This document shows positions 23,794 to 38,300 of a stretch of DNA of 64,000 nt, in pieces; positions within the stretch are counted from its first letter, which is position 1; each line of letters opens with the position of its first letter. The notes beneath the pieces are model-generated. The model was not told the DNA's origin, made no database searches, and saw only the letters and a program-made list of their open reading frames with translations. The DNA lies in NCBI GenBank assembly GCA_036852015.1, contig JAANDG010000681.1, positions 1-64,000 on the forward strand. Reading direction: 5' to 3'. A program made the position numbers and the translations under genes. The stretch is from Pelodera strongyloides. Lineage: Eukaryota > Nematoda > Chromadorea > Rhabditida > Rhabditidae.

Positions 23794-25177
23794 CTAGATA
23801 AAAGGAGTTGATTAAACCGCTTTTTAATATTAATGAAAGGGCAACTACTACCAATATCACATACGATGTCCCGCATGAAACTCAACCTCAGCCAATTTAC
23901 TAACATCAATAAACACCATACAAAAGGAAATCGCAAATCAGTAGAATAGGGTGAAGGCGCAGCCATAGCGCCCACGGCGCGCAGCAGATTTAAAAACTAC
24001 ACGTAATAGAAGAAAATATAACCTCGGAAACATTCCATTTCACAACGCACCTTATAAAAATCACGTATATTAAAAGAAAAAACATTTATTCATTAAGGCC
24101 ATCGGTTAAAAGTTATCACAGCTATCGAGTAGGGAATATCGATACATATTTTCTGTTATTTTCCCAGAGATAATTGTTATGGGATACGGTATTATGAACT
24201 GCGAATGGTTAAGAAAAAAAGGAACCACTGGATTCAAAGGGAATAGATCCTTAGGGTACGGTAGTAACAAATGAGTAATTATTAAAACTACGGTAATTAC
24301 AATTAGAAGCATCTATCACGACGTCACCATCTAACAACATCCTCTAGACTCTAGGGATCTATTCCAGTTCAAGCAATCACTACACAATAGAAACGAAAAT
24401 GATTTAAAACATGACTTATAAATAAAATAATTATGGACAACGATGATGTAGGAAAGATAAACGTTAATAAATAAGCACAACAAAACAAACTCGCTCGAAT
24501 CACATGGGCGCGAAATTTTTTGAAAAATCAAGAACAAGCGAAAACTGAGTGGCTCAAGATCTACAATAAAATTCTTTAAAACTTAGTTAGATCCGATGAC
24601 CACAAAATACACACTAAAAATTTAAAGCATAAGCGAACGAACCAGCAAAATCTTCTTACAATTAGTTTCGTCTACGAATGTTAAAAGTATATTCCTCGTT
24701 CGCAAATTTTGCTACAAATAAAAGATAACTGACGCTATATCTCACTTAACATCGGTAAAATATCACTTATTCAGTTACGAACACATACAAAACAAGAGCC
24801 AAACTATAAAAGAACACAAAAAATACGAAGAAAGTATGCACTATATGACTTATGACTAGAATCTGGTAATAACTATAAACCAATAAACCCAAGCAAAAAA
24901 AATAAAAGTAAAGCCATCACAAACAAAGGTGATTACAAAACTGCGTTGACATAATCACAGGCATGCTCAATATACATTTCGCAGTAACTTCCACAATCAC
25001 AATGACCCGTTTCCCCATATCAAGCAAGCTCTCAAAAGCCAAAAGGTACATTAAAGTGCTCCGAGCTCTAAATCACTAATCAATCCTCATTTTAGTGCAT
25101 TAGAATTCAGTTGCAATAGAAACTACAAACTGAATAAGAATCCAAAGCTGAATATCAACTCAACCACAAACATCAAA
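23794..25177. other. Spacer between VPS13D stop and PET117
   Basis: AT-rich, with no coding frame that I can support. It would hold the VPS13D 3' UTR and any trans-splicing outron of PET117. Confidence 0.5.
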
Positions 25178-28100
25178 CTACAACAACTCATCGACCATCT
25201 TCTGCTCCTTCAGAGTCCTCTTATTGTGGTCGTATTCACTCTTCGCCCTCAACATCTTATCTCCCAACCGTTTGGCCACCTCAGCCCGGCTACACCAAAT
25301 ATGCAGCGTCTTCTGACGTTTATCATCCGAATCCAAGATCACTTCTGAACAACAAAGCACTTATATCTACACAGTAGAATAAAAAACAAAAGAGACATCA
25401 CTTCATGAGAAAATCTCTTCTTTCATATTTCGTCAAAGCCCTTCTTTATGAATTGTTCACATCAACTCTACACAAAGAAACTGGAAACGAAAACACTATA
25501 ATATTACGGAATGGGTAAGTGCTAATAAAATAGTCACAAAACGCACCGACAGAAGCAAAGGCATTGGTCAACTCGGGTCTCGGCTGGAGTGTTCGCAAGA
25601 ATTTGTACGGGATTCGTTGCAGCACAGTGGACGCGTCGTCATTCACCTAAATGAGAAGAAGCTCATTAATACATACTGCCGACAATTATCATTTGTACGG
25701 ATCCAACACACATCTTGACTTTCGCGAGTCCTGAGGCCATATTCACCACTCAATTCCCCATATTTTCTCTGCGTGCCTCATATCAGAATGCTATTTTATG
25801 TCCCCACGTTCCCAGGGTCTATTTCCCCGAGGGAAATGGAGTGGTGAATATGGCCTCAGGTCACGGTAAACATTGAAGCAATAAACAAGTGACAGCAATA
25901 CAAAATAGGCCTTAGTTACCTGTCTGCAGACATAGCACTGCTTCGTACTAATCAGCACATACTGTCGCACGACTTCTACCATGGACAACTGCTCCAGGCA
26001 CAATTCAACGTCTAGCAGACTGAAAGAGACGATAAATGAGAAAATACAATCAATATCCACATATGGAAACGATCAACTCACAAAATGTACTAATGTACAC
26101 AATCCACAATAAGGCAGAAGTAAAAGGGAAGGCAGTTATGGTTCGAATGTCCGTGTCCGCAAGCTATGTGCTCATTAGTTGACAAAAAGGTCCAATATCC
26201 GCGACAAGCTTGTCAGCGTTTCTCTTTTTCAAGCTAAGGTTAGGATTAGGTTTTCAAACCTTCCCACCCTGCTTCTCACCACACCCTATCTCTTCATAAC
26301 ATACATATCCCCGCTCACCTCTCCTTCTGACTATATCCATTGATCCGAAGCATCTCCAGCTGAGCATTCGCCATATGCTCACTATACGACGGAAGGAGAT
26401 GGAACAGATTCACACAAAGACGGGGAGCACGAATACGTCTAAATGGGAGATAAACGAGCTAATAAAGAAGTAAGTTATCAATACCAACATGTAGACGTCG
26501 GTTTGATGACGCATGGATACATATTCTCTAAGAATCAATCAATCAAAGTCACATATCGTTCAGCTTCAATCATCATAAATCCTCACTTGTCCGCATGCGG
26601 TCTCCGCACCCCTGTCGCCGGCCCGGCAATCTCCTTCATAGCGGACGCGGTTCCCTCTACCAAATCAAAGATTCCCTGCACAGGTTTTGTCACCGTGTCT
26701 ATCGTTCCGGTGTATAGTCCACGGACCGCTCCCTGAAAACGTTTCTTGCAAACAGAAGATGATCTATTACACCAACGTAAAGTTACAACAGCCTACGAAC
26801 ATGGTAAGGTCTAGTTTTAAGAAGTGTGCTCATCACGGAACCCGTAACATGAAACTTCAAGGGCATAACTCCACACCACCCATAACTGAGACTGACCGTC
26901 ACATATCCGCTCCTCTTGGTCTCTGTGATCGTGTTCTGTACAACGGCCGTCAATCCGCCAAACACTCCCACACCGAGACCCTTTATCCCAGAATAGAAGT
27001 GTGCCAGTGGAGTGGACGAAGTCGTGCTGAACATTTTGTAGGATTAAGATAACTACTTTTTTTAATGAGAAAAGCTACCCTACTCCTTCTAGGGGGATAC
27101 TCCGTCTGCATAGATTCACTATTCGGTTTCTAGAAATTCTGGCTGGATATCTTACGTAACTGTTTGCTTCAGTCCAACAATTAGTTCACGCCGCCCGTGA
27201 ACTGTCCCCAAAAGCAATAAAGAAAGTGCATTGCATGATAGACGCAAAACCAATTCTCCATTTTCTCTCACCTCTGCGACCTGAGCATGTTATGCCGTCT
27301 CTTCAGCTCGTGCTCCTCATCGTACGTGAGTGCTCCAACTCCAGTTGCTATTGAGGAGGCCATCTGAACGAGATACAATCAATTTGATGCAATCACTATC
27401 ACGATAGCGATAGGACAATTTGTACGCAAACAATGTTTTAAAAACTCTTACAAAAACTTGTAAACCTCAAATCATAGACACACAACAACGTACCTTGGAT
27501 ATACTATTCGAGAATCCATAGCCAACACCGGCCACGAATCGGGAGACGTCGTGCTCGATGACGAGACCCTGAGAAATGAGGATAATTGAAGGCATACGGA
27601 AGAATGGAAGCTCCTAGTTCCTATGTCAGCCTATAGTCACAAACTGAAAGGCTTTAACTGGCTACTGCCACCGTCCCATTCCCTTTCATAATACATGCTT
27701 CATGAAACATGACATTTTTTTATGGGTCACCCTTATTGAAAGCAATCTCCTATTATAACCCTTATAATAATCGTAATTGGAGTGAAATATAAAAATAAGG
27801 CTGCCTTGGAAAAACTGTCTGCCAAAGACAAAATAAGCCCCAAGATCCCAGTACAGTAATAACACCAATATACGAAATTCCTTACCTATGCAGAATGGAA
27901 GCAGAATGGAAGCTACAGTAAGATATTCCCAAAAAAGCCATAACATAAAAATACGTAAACCCTATAATACCAATACCTGGAAAGAATCCTTGAGATCCGT
28001 GACCAGTCCGAGTGGATTTCCGAACGCATCCATTGTGACAATGATACTCAACGTCTGTTTTCGGAGTTCAGCTACAAAGCAACATAAATAAGTTGAAACA

Positions 28101-31100
28101 TACAAGCATAACAAACAATCGCACAGACCTGATATAATCGACTCTGCAATGACTAATACACACTAATACAACATACAACTAGTAGAAAATTTATACTAAC
28201 AGAGTTTAGAAAAAAAGGACAAACATAAAATAGAAACTCACAAGCATAATACTTCTTGAGCGACTCCAGCAAAAACGAGGACGTCTCGAAGTAGTGGAAC
28301 TGCCGGAATGGGAGCAGAGTGACCTAAAACAAAACATTAATAAACAAAATACAGAAAAAGGCCTAATAGAAACATCCCTCTTGTAAACTAAAACAACAGA
28401 CAATCAAGTGCGATTTCCTAATGCGTCCTAATTATATAATTATCAGCACATACCGTGGCATTCTCAAACGACAGCAGCTTCACATTAAACTGTTGTTTGA
28501 GCGCTCGAAGTTCCCGTGGAAGTCCTTGTTTAGCAACCGTTAACACTGAAAAAGCAATTAATTGGGTAGTAACGTTTAAACATGTTGTACGTTTTTAAAC
28601 ATTTCAAAAAAAAACTTCTTCTACTTGAATAAAAAGAACATTCCATCCCACCCAAGAAGACTTCAGTAATTCTTCCTAAAAAAAACCAAAAAAAAATGAA
28701 ACGAACAAGGTAAGGCGTACCTGACAACGAAATCTGTCCCATTTCCAAATCAAGTGTGCCAAAATAGCATCGTCGGGCAGCTAGCGGGTCCGGCCGCTCC
28801 AGTTCCGTATTTGGCGGCTGAGTCATGGCGCTCGGCTAAATGGTCGGGCTACCAATTACCAATAAGCAAAAAAAGTGCTTAACTGTAGTGGCTTATTTTT
28901 CTAATCAGCAGAAGCTCGTTGAAAAAAAGCACCAAAAGTTGGTCACCAATAACAACCTTACACAAATTTTTAGCGGTTATCAGAGCTAGTCCAGATCAGA
29001 TCAATTGGCAAATTAGCTTAATCCAATTATGAGTAAATAAGTCATACCTGAACACGTTTGCTGGCATTGCTCTCCTGTGCAAAATGTACCAACTTCCACA
29101 ACAAAAGTTCGTCCAGTTGCACCGACATATCACAGAGCTTGAGACGGAAACACTGAAAACTTAATCTTACATCTCAGTTAGTTACGTCACTTGGCTAAAC
29201 CAAATTAAAATGTGAAGTTACTCCAAGGAGAAACTACACCTTAGTCACGAATATGAATATGAAAGCAAGCTCCAATCATTCACGACAAATGCAGTTAGAA
29301 CAAGGATAGTTTAAATGGAATGTCCTGACCAAAACATACGTCAAAGGCATCGTAATGCTTCATTGGTGTGCAATTCATCTCGAGTTTCAGTGCGGGCCGC
29401 ACCGTAGCAGGCACACCGGGCGGAAGTTGTGCGGCAGGGATAGACATCTAAACCGAACAGGGCAAACTTTATAAAAAAATCAATAGACTACTTTCGTATT
29501 CATTAAAAGCAAACATTTCAGGGAGCACTTTTGCGACAATTATGTGCGGAAAAAGGTTACGTATAAACTGTAAAAGTGATTAATTAAGTTATCAGAACCG
29601 ATACAAGGCCACGTCATTCGGACATTCTAATAAAGAAGTCAGACACCAAATAATACTAATTACCGTACCTCCTCATCTGCATCAATGTGTGGATCACAGT
29701 AGATGACTTGCCACTTGTCAGCACACAACATTTGATTGTCAACCTAAAGTTGTATTTTATATCGCAAACCAAGATAAGCACTGGGGCGTATGCAAACCAA
29801 AATAAGCACAGGGGCGTATGTCACGCCAACATAAGCACATGGGCGTATGTCAAATCAACATAACACAGGGGCGTATTTCAATCCAACATAAGCACAGGGG
29901 CGTATGTCAAACCAACATAAGCAAAAAAAAAGAAGTAGGAAAGATATATCACAGAAAAACATCCAAGTTTCTAAACGAACTAACGAACACTACCTGTATT
30001 ACATCGACACTCGCTGTCAATTGATAAGTGTTGACTGTCTTCCGCGCGTGTGCGACTATTCGACCCAGTCTACAAAAAATATATAGTTATAAATTCATCC
30101 AAAATACATATAAGATAAAGTCAAAATATAACCAGTGCATAAAGTCAAAAGATAACCAGCACATAAACTCAAAAATCAATACAAACCGAGACAATAAAGT
30201 CAAAATGAATTGACAAAATTCGAAATCTCTTATGATAAAACGATTTAAAGCGAAACATCGGCCGGTTTCTGGAACGCGACGTGGACAACTGAATTCTTAC
30301 GTATTTATGTTAATTTGCGCGAATTTAGCTCGATGTTGTGTTCTAATTTATGCTCATTTGCAGAGGCTCCATAAGAATTATGGTGTACTCGATATGTTTC
30401 AAAAATCGGCCGAGATTTCGCTTTAATAACAAACCTCGCATAAACGAGTTCTTCGTGAAGACTATTCACCACCGACACTCCGAATCCACTGTTCATTGTG
30501 ATGGAAAACTGGAAAGTAGAGTAGGCAAGGTCTCACAGAGTACATACAAAGTAAAGCACTAAATACAATGTTTACTTTTGCGCACCACATTATTTTCCTA
30601 CCCCATCCAACAAAACCAGTCACAAACACTTAAAAAAACAGTACCCTAAATTCGACCACATGCCCCCGTTGCTGCCCACAAAAGTCATCGTGTTTCAAAA
30701 AGGTCATAAGACCACAGTCATAGAAAACAAAACTATTAAAAACTCCGTATTTGGCCATCCATACCTCTATCCCAGGCTGCTGTTTAGTCAATTGTGACAA
30801 TGATGGTCTTTCCGATAGCACGGGCATACTTCCAGTTCTGATATGAGAGTGTTGTCGTTGGCTGTCCTCGCGGTCAGTGATACGAACTACCTGAAAAATA
30901 GGCCGTGGGAAAAACAACACCATAACCCAAAATATCCATATATCACAAATACACGTGGATAAAAAGACATCAAAAGAGGCAAGAGATACAGAGATTCGGT
31001 GATATGAAACTAGTTCTAAATGGCAAACCTACCAAGGTCGGTCCATTGTGCAAACACTCAACATCAAGTATTCCACTTCCCGGCCGCTGTCTCTGACACT

Positions 31101-32331
31101 TCCACACCTGAAAACAATTCGTTCGATTAAATGAAAGATATGCGTGAAGCTGATCTCGATGACCGGAAAAAAAGCGATACTGGGAGTAAAGGACGCCTTT
31201 AGAATGTTCACAACAGTATGAGACAATCCCTTACATTCCCTTACCTGATTAATATCCACTCCGTCCTCATCCACCTCGGCTTTCTGATCTTCTCCGGACA
31301 TGCACACTTCAGTGCGACTGGCTGTCACATAGACATCGGGAAGACTACATACAAGACGACCATTCTGGAAGGACATACTATTGGTACTTTAAACAAAATG
31401 GCATAACAGTGGCCGTACACACGAACACCGGGAATATGCTCCCAATGGGAGGTGAGAGAGAGAGGGATCACACGAATCGTAGACACGCAGAGACAAATTC
31501 TCCCAACCAGTGAGGCTCCCATTGTTCGTGCATACGGCCACAGTTTGCATCCGAATTCTACGCAAACATTAACAACAATGATGATCAAAGACATCAGTCT
31601 CTATCAATCCCTCTCTAGGAATCTGTTACCACTCGATTCACAATAATACGCAAACGCAACCACCAAGATACTGAGCAATCTGCTGTAAAACAAAATACTG
31701 ATGACTAACCGACAGGAAGAACCACTTCTGATACTTGTCTCTCTTTTCACTTCTTTCGCACAACATCAACTTGTTTCCTGCCTTTTCGAGCACGTCCAAA
31801 ACCTGGAAAATAGAAATTGTGTCCTTTGTTAGCGCGATAGCGCTAACATAGTTTGGGTTGTACCTCACACAAATGTACAATAATGGCCTCTGCAAAGTGG
31901 AAGCGTATGTAAAGTAAAAAAAAAAACGCAAGACAAAAGCTCAATGCTCAATAGCTCTTGCTCACAGTGCCTATCATCACTACCTTCACCAACACTATGT
32001 TGTGCTACATGTTACTTTCGTTATTGACCTGCGTACGCGTAATAAATACAACATATATCATAAACGCTCACCATCCGTTCATCCCTCTTCGTGCGCGCAT
32101 TCATGCCCACATTCTCTATACAACCGTCTCTCGTCATTCTCCACAACTGATTTCCACCATTGCCATCCAAGCGGTTCTGCTTGTTCAGTGTCACCTAGAA
32201 AGATCTAGTATACCTACCTTGATTTCGGAACACATTATCACCGGGATTCAAGGTAGCTGTGGAACCATAACATGTTTTCGGAACTTTACAAGTACTGTCA
32301 CTCACCTTGCCGTATAGAATACAATCAAATA
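25178..32331 (-). CDS. VPS13D: VPS13D part 5: lectin-like insert and C-terminus (exons 67-88)
   Basis: Resolved exons: 31,710-31,802; 31,245-31,364; 31,033-31,107; 30,765-30,890; 30,435-30,508; 29,994-30,069; 29,669-29,743; 29,340-29,447; 29,048-29,152; 28,721-28,835; 28,454-28,545; 28,242-28,323; 27,977-28,071; 27,494-27,568; 27,272-27,363; 26,897-27,026; 26,587-26,732; 26,319-26,438; 25,920-26,019; 25,547-25,646; 25,178-25,344. One exon in 32,218-32,331 is uncertain: the best frame ([18 protein letters not shown]) does not join exon 66 in phase, and a 26-nt exon at 32,306-32,331 would. [16 protein letters not shown] then KWFFLS and [15 protein letters not shown] resemble the ricin-type lectin insert of human VPS13[33 protein letters not shown] and [15 protein letters not shown] are the ATG2-like C-terminal membrane-binding helices. 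The last 80 residues fit the PH-like end. Confidence 0.86.
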
Positions 32332-35300
32332 CTTAGCCCTCCTGGCTTCTCGGCAACAATCTGGTATATTGCGAAAAACTTGTAGGCTTACTAAACAGCC
32401 ATAGTACGCAAGACTTCAAGTTAACAAGTTTGCAAGGCGGTAGGCGCACGGTCCACGTACTTCTGGTAAGGACCCTACTATCCAATTTGCATAAAATAAA
32501 GTTCCATCAACTTGCTTACCTTTCCTTTCTGCATACTCTCAAGTACCAGCTCACACTCTTCTGTCTTCTTCGAACGGTTTTCACTAAAATTTCTATTTTT
32601 AGTAAAATAAAATAATAATAAAAAAAACACTGTAGAACATCCAACTCTAACCGGAACATTATAACCAACTTGTGTTATGAAGCGCAATTTCTTAGGGCTC
32701 TCTGTCGATCAAATGCATGTATAAATGGACAATAGGCATCACAAAATCACAAATGATGTTGGTTATTACCTCTTGAACGAGTGCTTCAACTGTATGTACA
32801 TATGGTTCTCGTAGGTAAGCGGCGCCCCGGTACCTGGCATCGAAGGATCGTATTGATTCGATTTATTCTCGTACACCTAAATTATTTGTAGCTTTCAATA
32901 TAAGAACATTAATATAATAAGTGGGTGCACGGTCCAAGAAACACAATCATTAATCAATTACATTTCAAGAACATGAGAACTGAAAACGGCTGACGACCAC
33001 TTACAACTTGTTAATGGTAAAATAATATTACAAATGGGTACAACAATTTCAAAACTACAATATTACCTGTAGAACCAGCCGCCTGATCGAACTCGGATCG
33101 TCCCACGCGTAATCAACTGAAAATTATATGCTAATGAATCGAGGCAATAATTGCTACCCAATTTTCATGATGTCACTACGCCCAACATCCTATCTTTTAG
33201 CAATTTTAGCTTCGACAGTTTTTGTCTTTTGACAATTGTTCCACAACATTACATACAAAAAAAGGAAATGCCACAAAACAGGTTATAAAGCACTGCCTTC
33301 TAGAACTGGCCAAGCTCAAATACAGGTAAACCAAGACCTGTGCTATGAGCCTTGCAAATCGTTCGCAGGTGTTGTTTGGCCACATTTTGCGATTGTTGTT
33401 GATACAAGACTGGCACCTGCACAAGAAGAGGATTACTAACACATTCCAATTTGAATGCAAATGTCTCTCAATCTGTTTAGAAAAGGTATAATTGGGACAA
33501 CTTGGCTATTGTCACATGATCAAAAATCACATACAGACATTACCAAGAAGAAAGAAAAAGTGTCATAAGCCAAAACAAAGTCACTGGTCATAGCATTAAC
33601 TTATTAACAATAGAAAGGTAATCTCTGGTCTCTACAGAACTTTTACTAAAAGATCAAATTAGACCAAGGAAAAGAATGAACAGAATATGAAACTTACTTC
33701 TGTCTGATTCACAATTTGAATTGGCGGCGGGAAGTAGAGAGCATCGGTGAATGTGACACAGAATACAGCACTGTTCAGAATAATCTCCACACGCACAAAG
33801 CGAGGCGTCTCATCAGCATCTCTGAAAATTGGAATACGACGTGAAATACTATTTTATCGACACGCCGGGTGCGGTCTACAGCAAATGTGCGATTTATTCT
33901 GATCGTACAGACTAAAAATGAGCCTTAAAGGGAAAAACGACAAACGACAATTGAATTGCTTCACACTGATGCAAAGAACACTTCATAATTGAACTCGGAC
34001 ATGTCAACAAGTGAATGCACATGCCTACCTCATAGTAACATGGAATGATCCAATCCGATCAATTCTGAACGGACAACTCCAATGTTTCACGTCCGCTCGT
34101 CGAACGCACAACATTCGTGTATTCTCATAGTTCTCGTTCCAAACCAGGTTACAACCTGGAGCCACGTGCACGTGCTCATGGGGTCTCTAGAACATTTTAT
34201 TCAGGGAGTCGCGCACGCTCACGCTCGAATCCGTACCTTTTACTATTTAAAGCTTCTCCTATCAAGGATCGTATTTCAACCATACTACTACGGTACTATA
34301 CACTATTTGTGAAATGCATACTGTATACCAGAAATTACATGAACCAAATAGCTATAATCGTATCTGCTGTCTCAAACATGGGTACAGAACATTCATGGTT
34401 ATATACAAATTATATATAATAGGTTGCAAAAGTCACGTGGCCACTCGAAACTCGAATACAGTAGCATCGAAAACCAAATAACCGCAACTACCAACTAACA
34501 ACTGGAAACAACGCCGATAAAAGGTGAATTTCGTCCGTTGGTATAAAAAAAAGATAAACTCACATCGATCAGATCGTAGTGACAAACCGACAACATAGCA
34601 GTTGATTGGTTGTTGAGAAGGTAGCGCGATGTTAATAGGACTACCTGAAAGAAGGTTAATTATTCACAAAGTTCAAGAAATTATCTTTACGAATTTCAAT
34701 CATGAACGTTTCCATTGCATAGGTATGAGAATAAGAATTTGCTGTGAAATAGAAATAATAACAGACTAATTGGTGCACCGAGGACTGACAGTGAGTTATG
34801 AAAACGACAGTACCAACCTGCGTATCCTTATATCGACAAGTTCCTGGACGGACTTCCACACCAATGTTGTAATACCTACAACAACACATGTTGACAGCTA
34901 ACTTTCGTATTTGGATTTTTCAAATATGAGGCAGTTCTCATGTTTTGTCTGTATTACAATTGTTCAGTTATCATCGAAAGCTACCACAAGATGCAACAAT
35001 TCTATTTCAAAGACTTGCTATCTACAAAAGCCTAGTGACAAGAAACTCACAGGGTGGGCAAGCTGTCGTGTACGAGAGTCAGTTTCAATTCCTGCACCCC
35101 GGGTGTCAACGGGAACTTGGACGAATACTTGGCACGGTAACCACTCTCGCGAACAAACGAATTTCCCACCCGCACCACGCAGCTGAAAATAAAGAAGGTG
35201 AAAGAATATAAGACTTCGGATGCCAATTACGCATGTCAAATATTATATATTTTAGTTCCGTAAATAAAGCATAATGTGTGGTGCTCTTTCTTTCCTTATC

Positions 35301-38300
35301 GATTACCTTGGACATTACATCTTTGTAATTCCCAATTATTTTCTACCAAATAAAGAGGTATATGTACGTACGCATTCGGACATCCTTCATCCACAAATGA
35401 GAACATGAGTGGATGTTTGTCCTTGGCTCTTTCGTGCTCTTCCATCTGTCCGGCGGAGTCCTGATCGCATGCCTCTTGCTTGACTACCAGAGGAATTCCT
35501 GGAAGGTAGTGGAATAATTCCACTTCTCGCTCAAACTCAATTACAAAATTAAAAAGATACAATGCTCCCTTACATACATAAACCGTACCACAAACCAGCA
35601 TAGTCAGCTTTATACGGTGTCGAGTGACCATTCTACTCTGGAGGCTGTTAACTGTTAACCATCACCAATGTTATACATAAAGATAATTGTATAAGAAAGC
35701 AAAGAAAGTGACGCACCAGACTTATTCACAACCCAGAACTGGACCCAAAAGGAAAGGAATATCGATCCACCGATTCCGATCTTCGCATCCACATACAAGT
35801 CCAGAGGACGGCCGTTGTGGTCGATCATTCGCAATTTCAAACGGCTGCCGTCACCGACGCTCGACCTTGGAACGGTGATACAAAGTAGGGGAATAGCTTA
35901 TTTCATAATGAAACGAAGTAAACCTTGATGATTTATACTGACTAGACTAATTAACATGACAATCTCACATCATAGGTTTATGACTCACTGCACTGTTGAT
36001 CAACTTCTTAAAGGTCACAAAGATTGCAAAACCGGAAAATCGTAAATAATCCAAAATATAACTCACTTATTGATTGAGCATTCCCGCTGTGTAACCAAGT
36101 GATCGGTGGTGATTTTGAAAGGCAGATCTTTCGTGATGTTCACCTAAAATTCAACAGAAAAATTCCACTCATGTTCAATTCACTCGAATAAGAACGACGA
36201 ATAAGAACGACGAATAGTTAACATAAGCGACTTGATGGTGCTTATGTAGTCCTTCGAATGCCAGTGTACTGACTACCTACCGTAGTAATGGGCATCAGCT
36301 TCCCTGCTCCCACAGCATAGGTGCCACCTTGGAGCTGGAGCTCGATGTCAACGGGTAGTAGGTTGAGCAGGGTCAGCGGAGCAACCACGTGAATAGAGTG
36401 TCCCGGAAGTGATTCATGCTCCGGGTAATGCTCGCGCCGCGTCGCAGTGCACAACCTAAACCACTACCAAGTATTAATAACTGGAGAAAAATATGTCATT
36501 TTTTCCTCATAATATAATTGAAGACGCAGCTGGAAAAACAATAGTAAACATCGATTGGAACAATGGCAAATCAGGATCAATTGCGCGCTAAGATTCCTCC
36601 TACAAATATGCATACGTTGAAACATAATGCTTTTGCAAGAAAATAATTCGGACACAGCAGAAAATAAAAAACTCACCAATAATTATTTCCCTTTTCAGTA
36701 TCCATGCGAACGGTTTGATTCAGAACTTCTCCAGGAACACGCACGTTCTTCCACATCACTTTGGCCTAAAGAGCTTCTAGTATTTTCTAATTGCTATGTT
36801 CTCATTCAAGAAAGTTTTCCTTTGCTACCCAATGAGGATTGGAACTTGGAACAAAAAGCAGGTGAGCACAATTCCTAAATCGTTACTGCAATACAGGACA
36901 CATATTTGGCAGCAGGTGGGGGTTTAGCCGATTTTGATGGGATACAATGCATCAGTTATGTTTCAAACTTGGAAATAGGATATGTGGTTCATTCGTGATT
37001 TAAAACACTGTTTTATGCATAAGTCATAAACTAACCATGTCACGAATAGTCCAAGGTCCAATTGGGCACAATAAGAACTGAGAGTGCGCATATCGAAGCG
37101 GAATTGGGGCCGAGCCAGAAGGTTCGACGGAGAGAAGTTCTGAAAATAACAATGAGCTCATAAAATAAACTCAAAGGTCTTATAATACCGATGTACAAGT
37201 GGCGCACCAACTAGGCCTGCAAATACGGGAGTCAATAAATTCGTAACTGGCGAAGGTCTGAATAGCTAAATGGCCGACAAATCTAGTGTCAAGGCTATCG
37301 ATATGTTCACGTTCACAGCTGCAATTGGGTAACCGCATAGATTTAGCTAATCGATAATCCACTAATAAGTACAGACTACTTACCTTTGCCCTCCTCGTTG
37401 TGCACCCTGATTCCATGAGGTAGTTGGTTGTGAATGTGTATACTCGACCTCACTGCCACCACCTTCTTTCCATCCAACTCCATCGAAACAAGGATCACCA
37501 GACGAGCATTCTCACGGCTGCTCTACAATCAAACAAACTAAGCAACCAAACAACAATATAATAGGGTACCTTTTGGCTTGCGAGTTAACAGCCACAACAT
37601 CAAGTACTTGTCTTCTTTGTCCCTACGACTCGTTGATTCAATAAACATTTATTATTATTAGTACCTCGCTGAAATTATTCAAGCCAAAATGACACGGGTC
37701 AGTCAGAGGCTCCATACGTCGTCACTACGTCAGAAGACTAAGTGATACCATCAACTAAGGCAGGATTAGACTCTAGTTTGCTAACAGTTTCAACATCTTG
37801 TGGGCCTAACCTGTAGTCCTTTGACAACCCTGAAATAGGTTCCGCATGCATCCACATTGACTGGCGATATCTCATCCCAACCGTCTACACGGATAAGCAA
37901 TTGACGCGGGGGTTCCCGGTCGTCGTGCTGAAATACCACAAGTTTAAAGGGAATGTCAACCCAGTTTTGCATGTTGGGCTTCAAAAAAGCTTAGGGTTTG
38001 AAGATAACGCTAGTGAAAGATAAGTTTTTTTTAAACTACGGTTTTTTTTTGACAGCGCGTTATAGAATCTCTGTGAATTAGGCTTGACGTTCGCTTAAAA
38101 AAATCTAAACTACGTCACACAAAAAGTCATATACGATAGCAGACTCTAACGCAATATGTGCCAGAGCCAGACCCAAAATTGCTACCTAAGTACTTTGCTA
38201 GAAGGCCCATTAGAGAAAAAATAATAATAAACGGAAACCAACCAAATGCGAGAGCAACCTCGTTGGGAATTCGAAGGTATGTTCCTTCTCCACACCTACA

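Noticed and set aside
31958..32317. 119-codon plus-strand frame starting with hydrophobic residues
   Set aside because: It could pass for a membrane protein, but it lies across the unresolved VPS13D exon region, has no splice support and matches no family.
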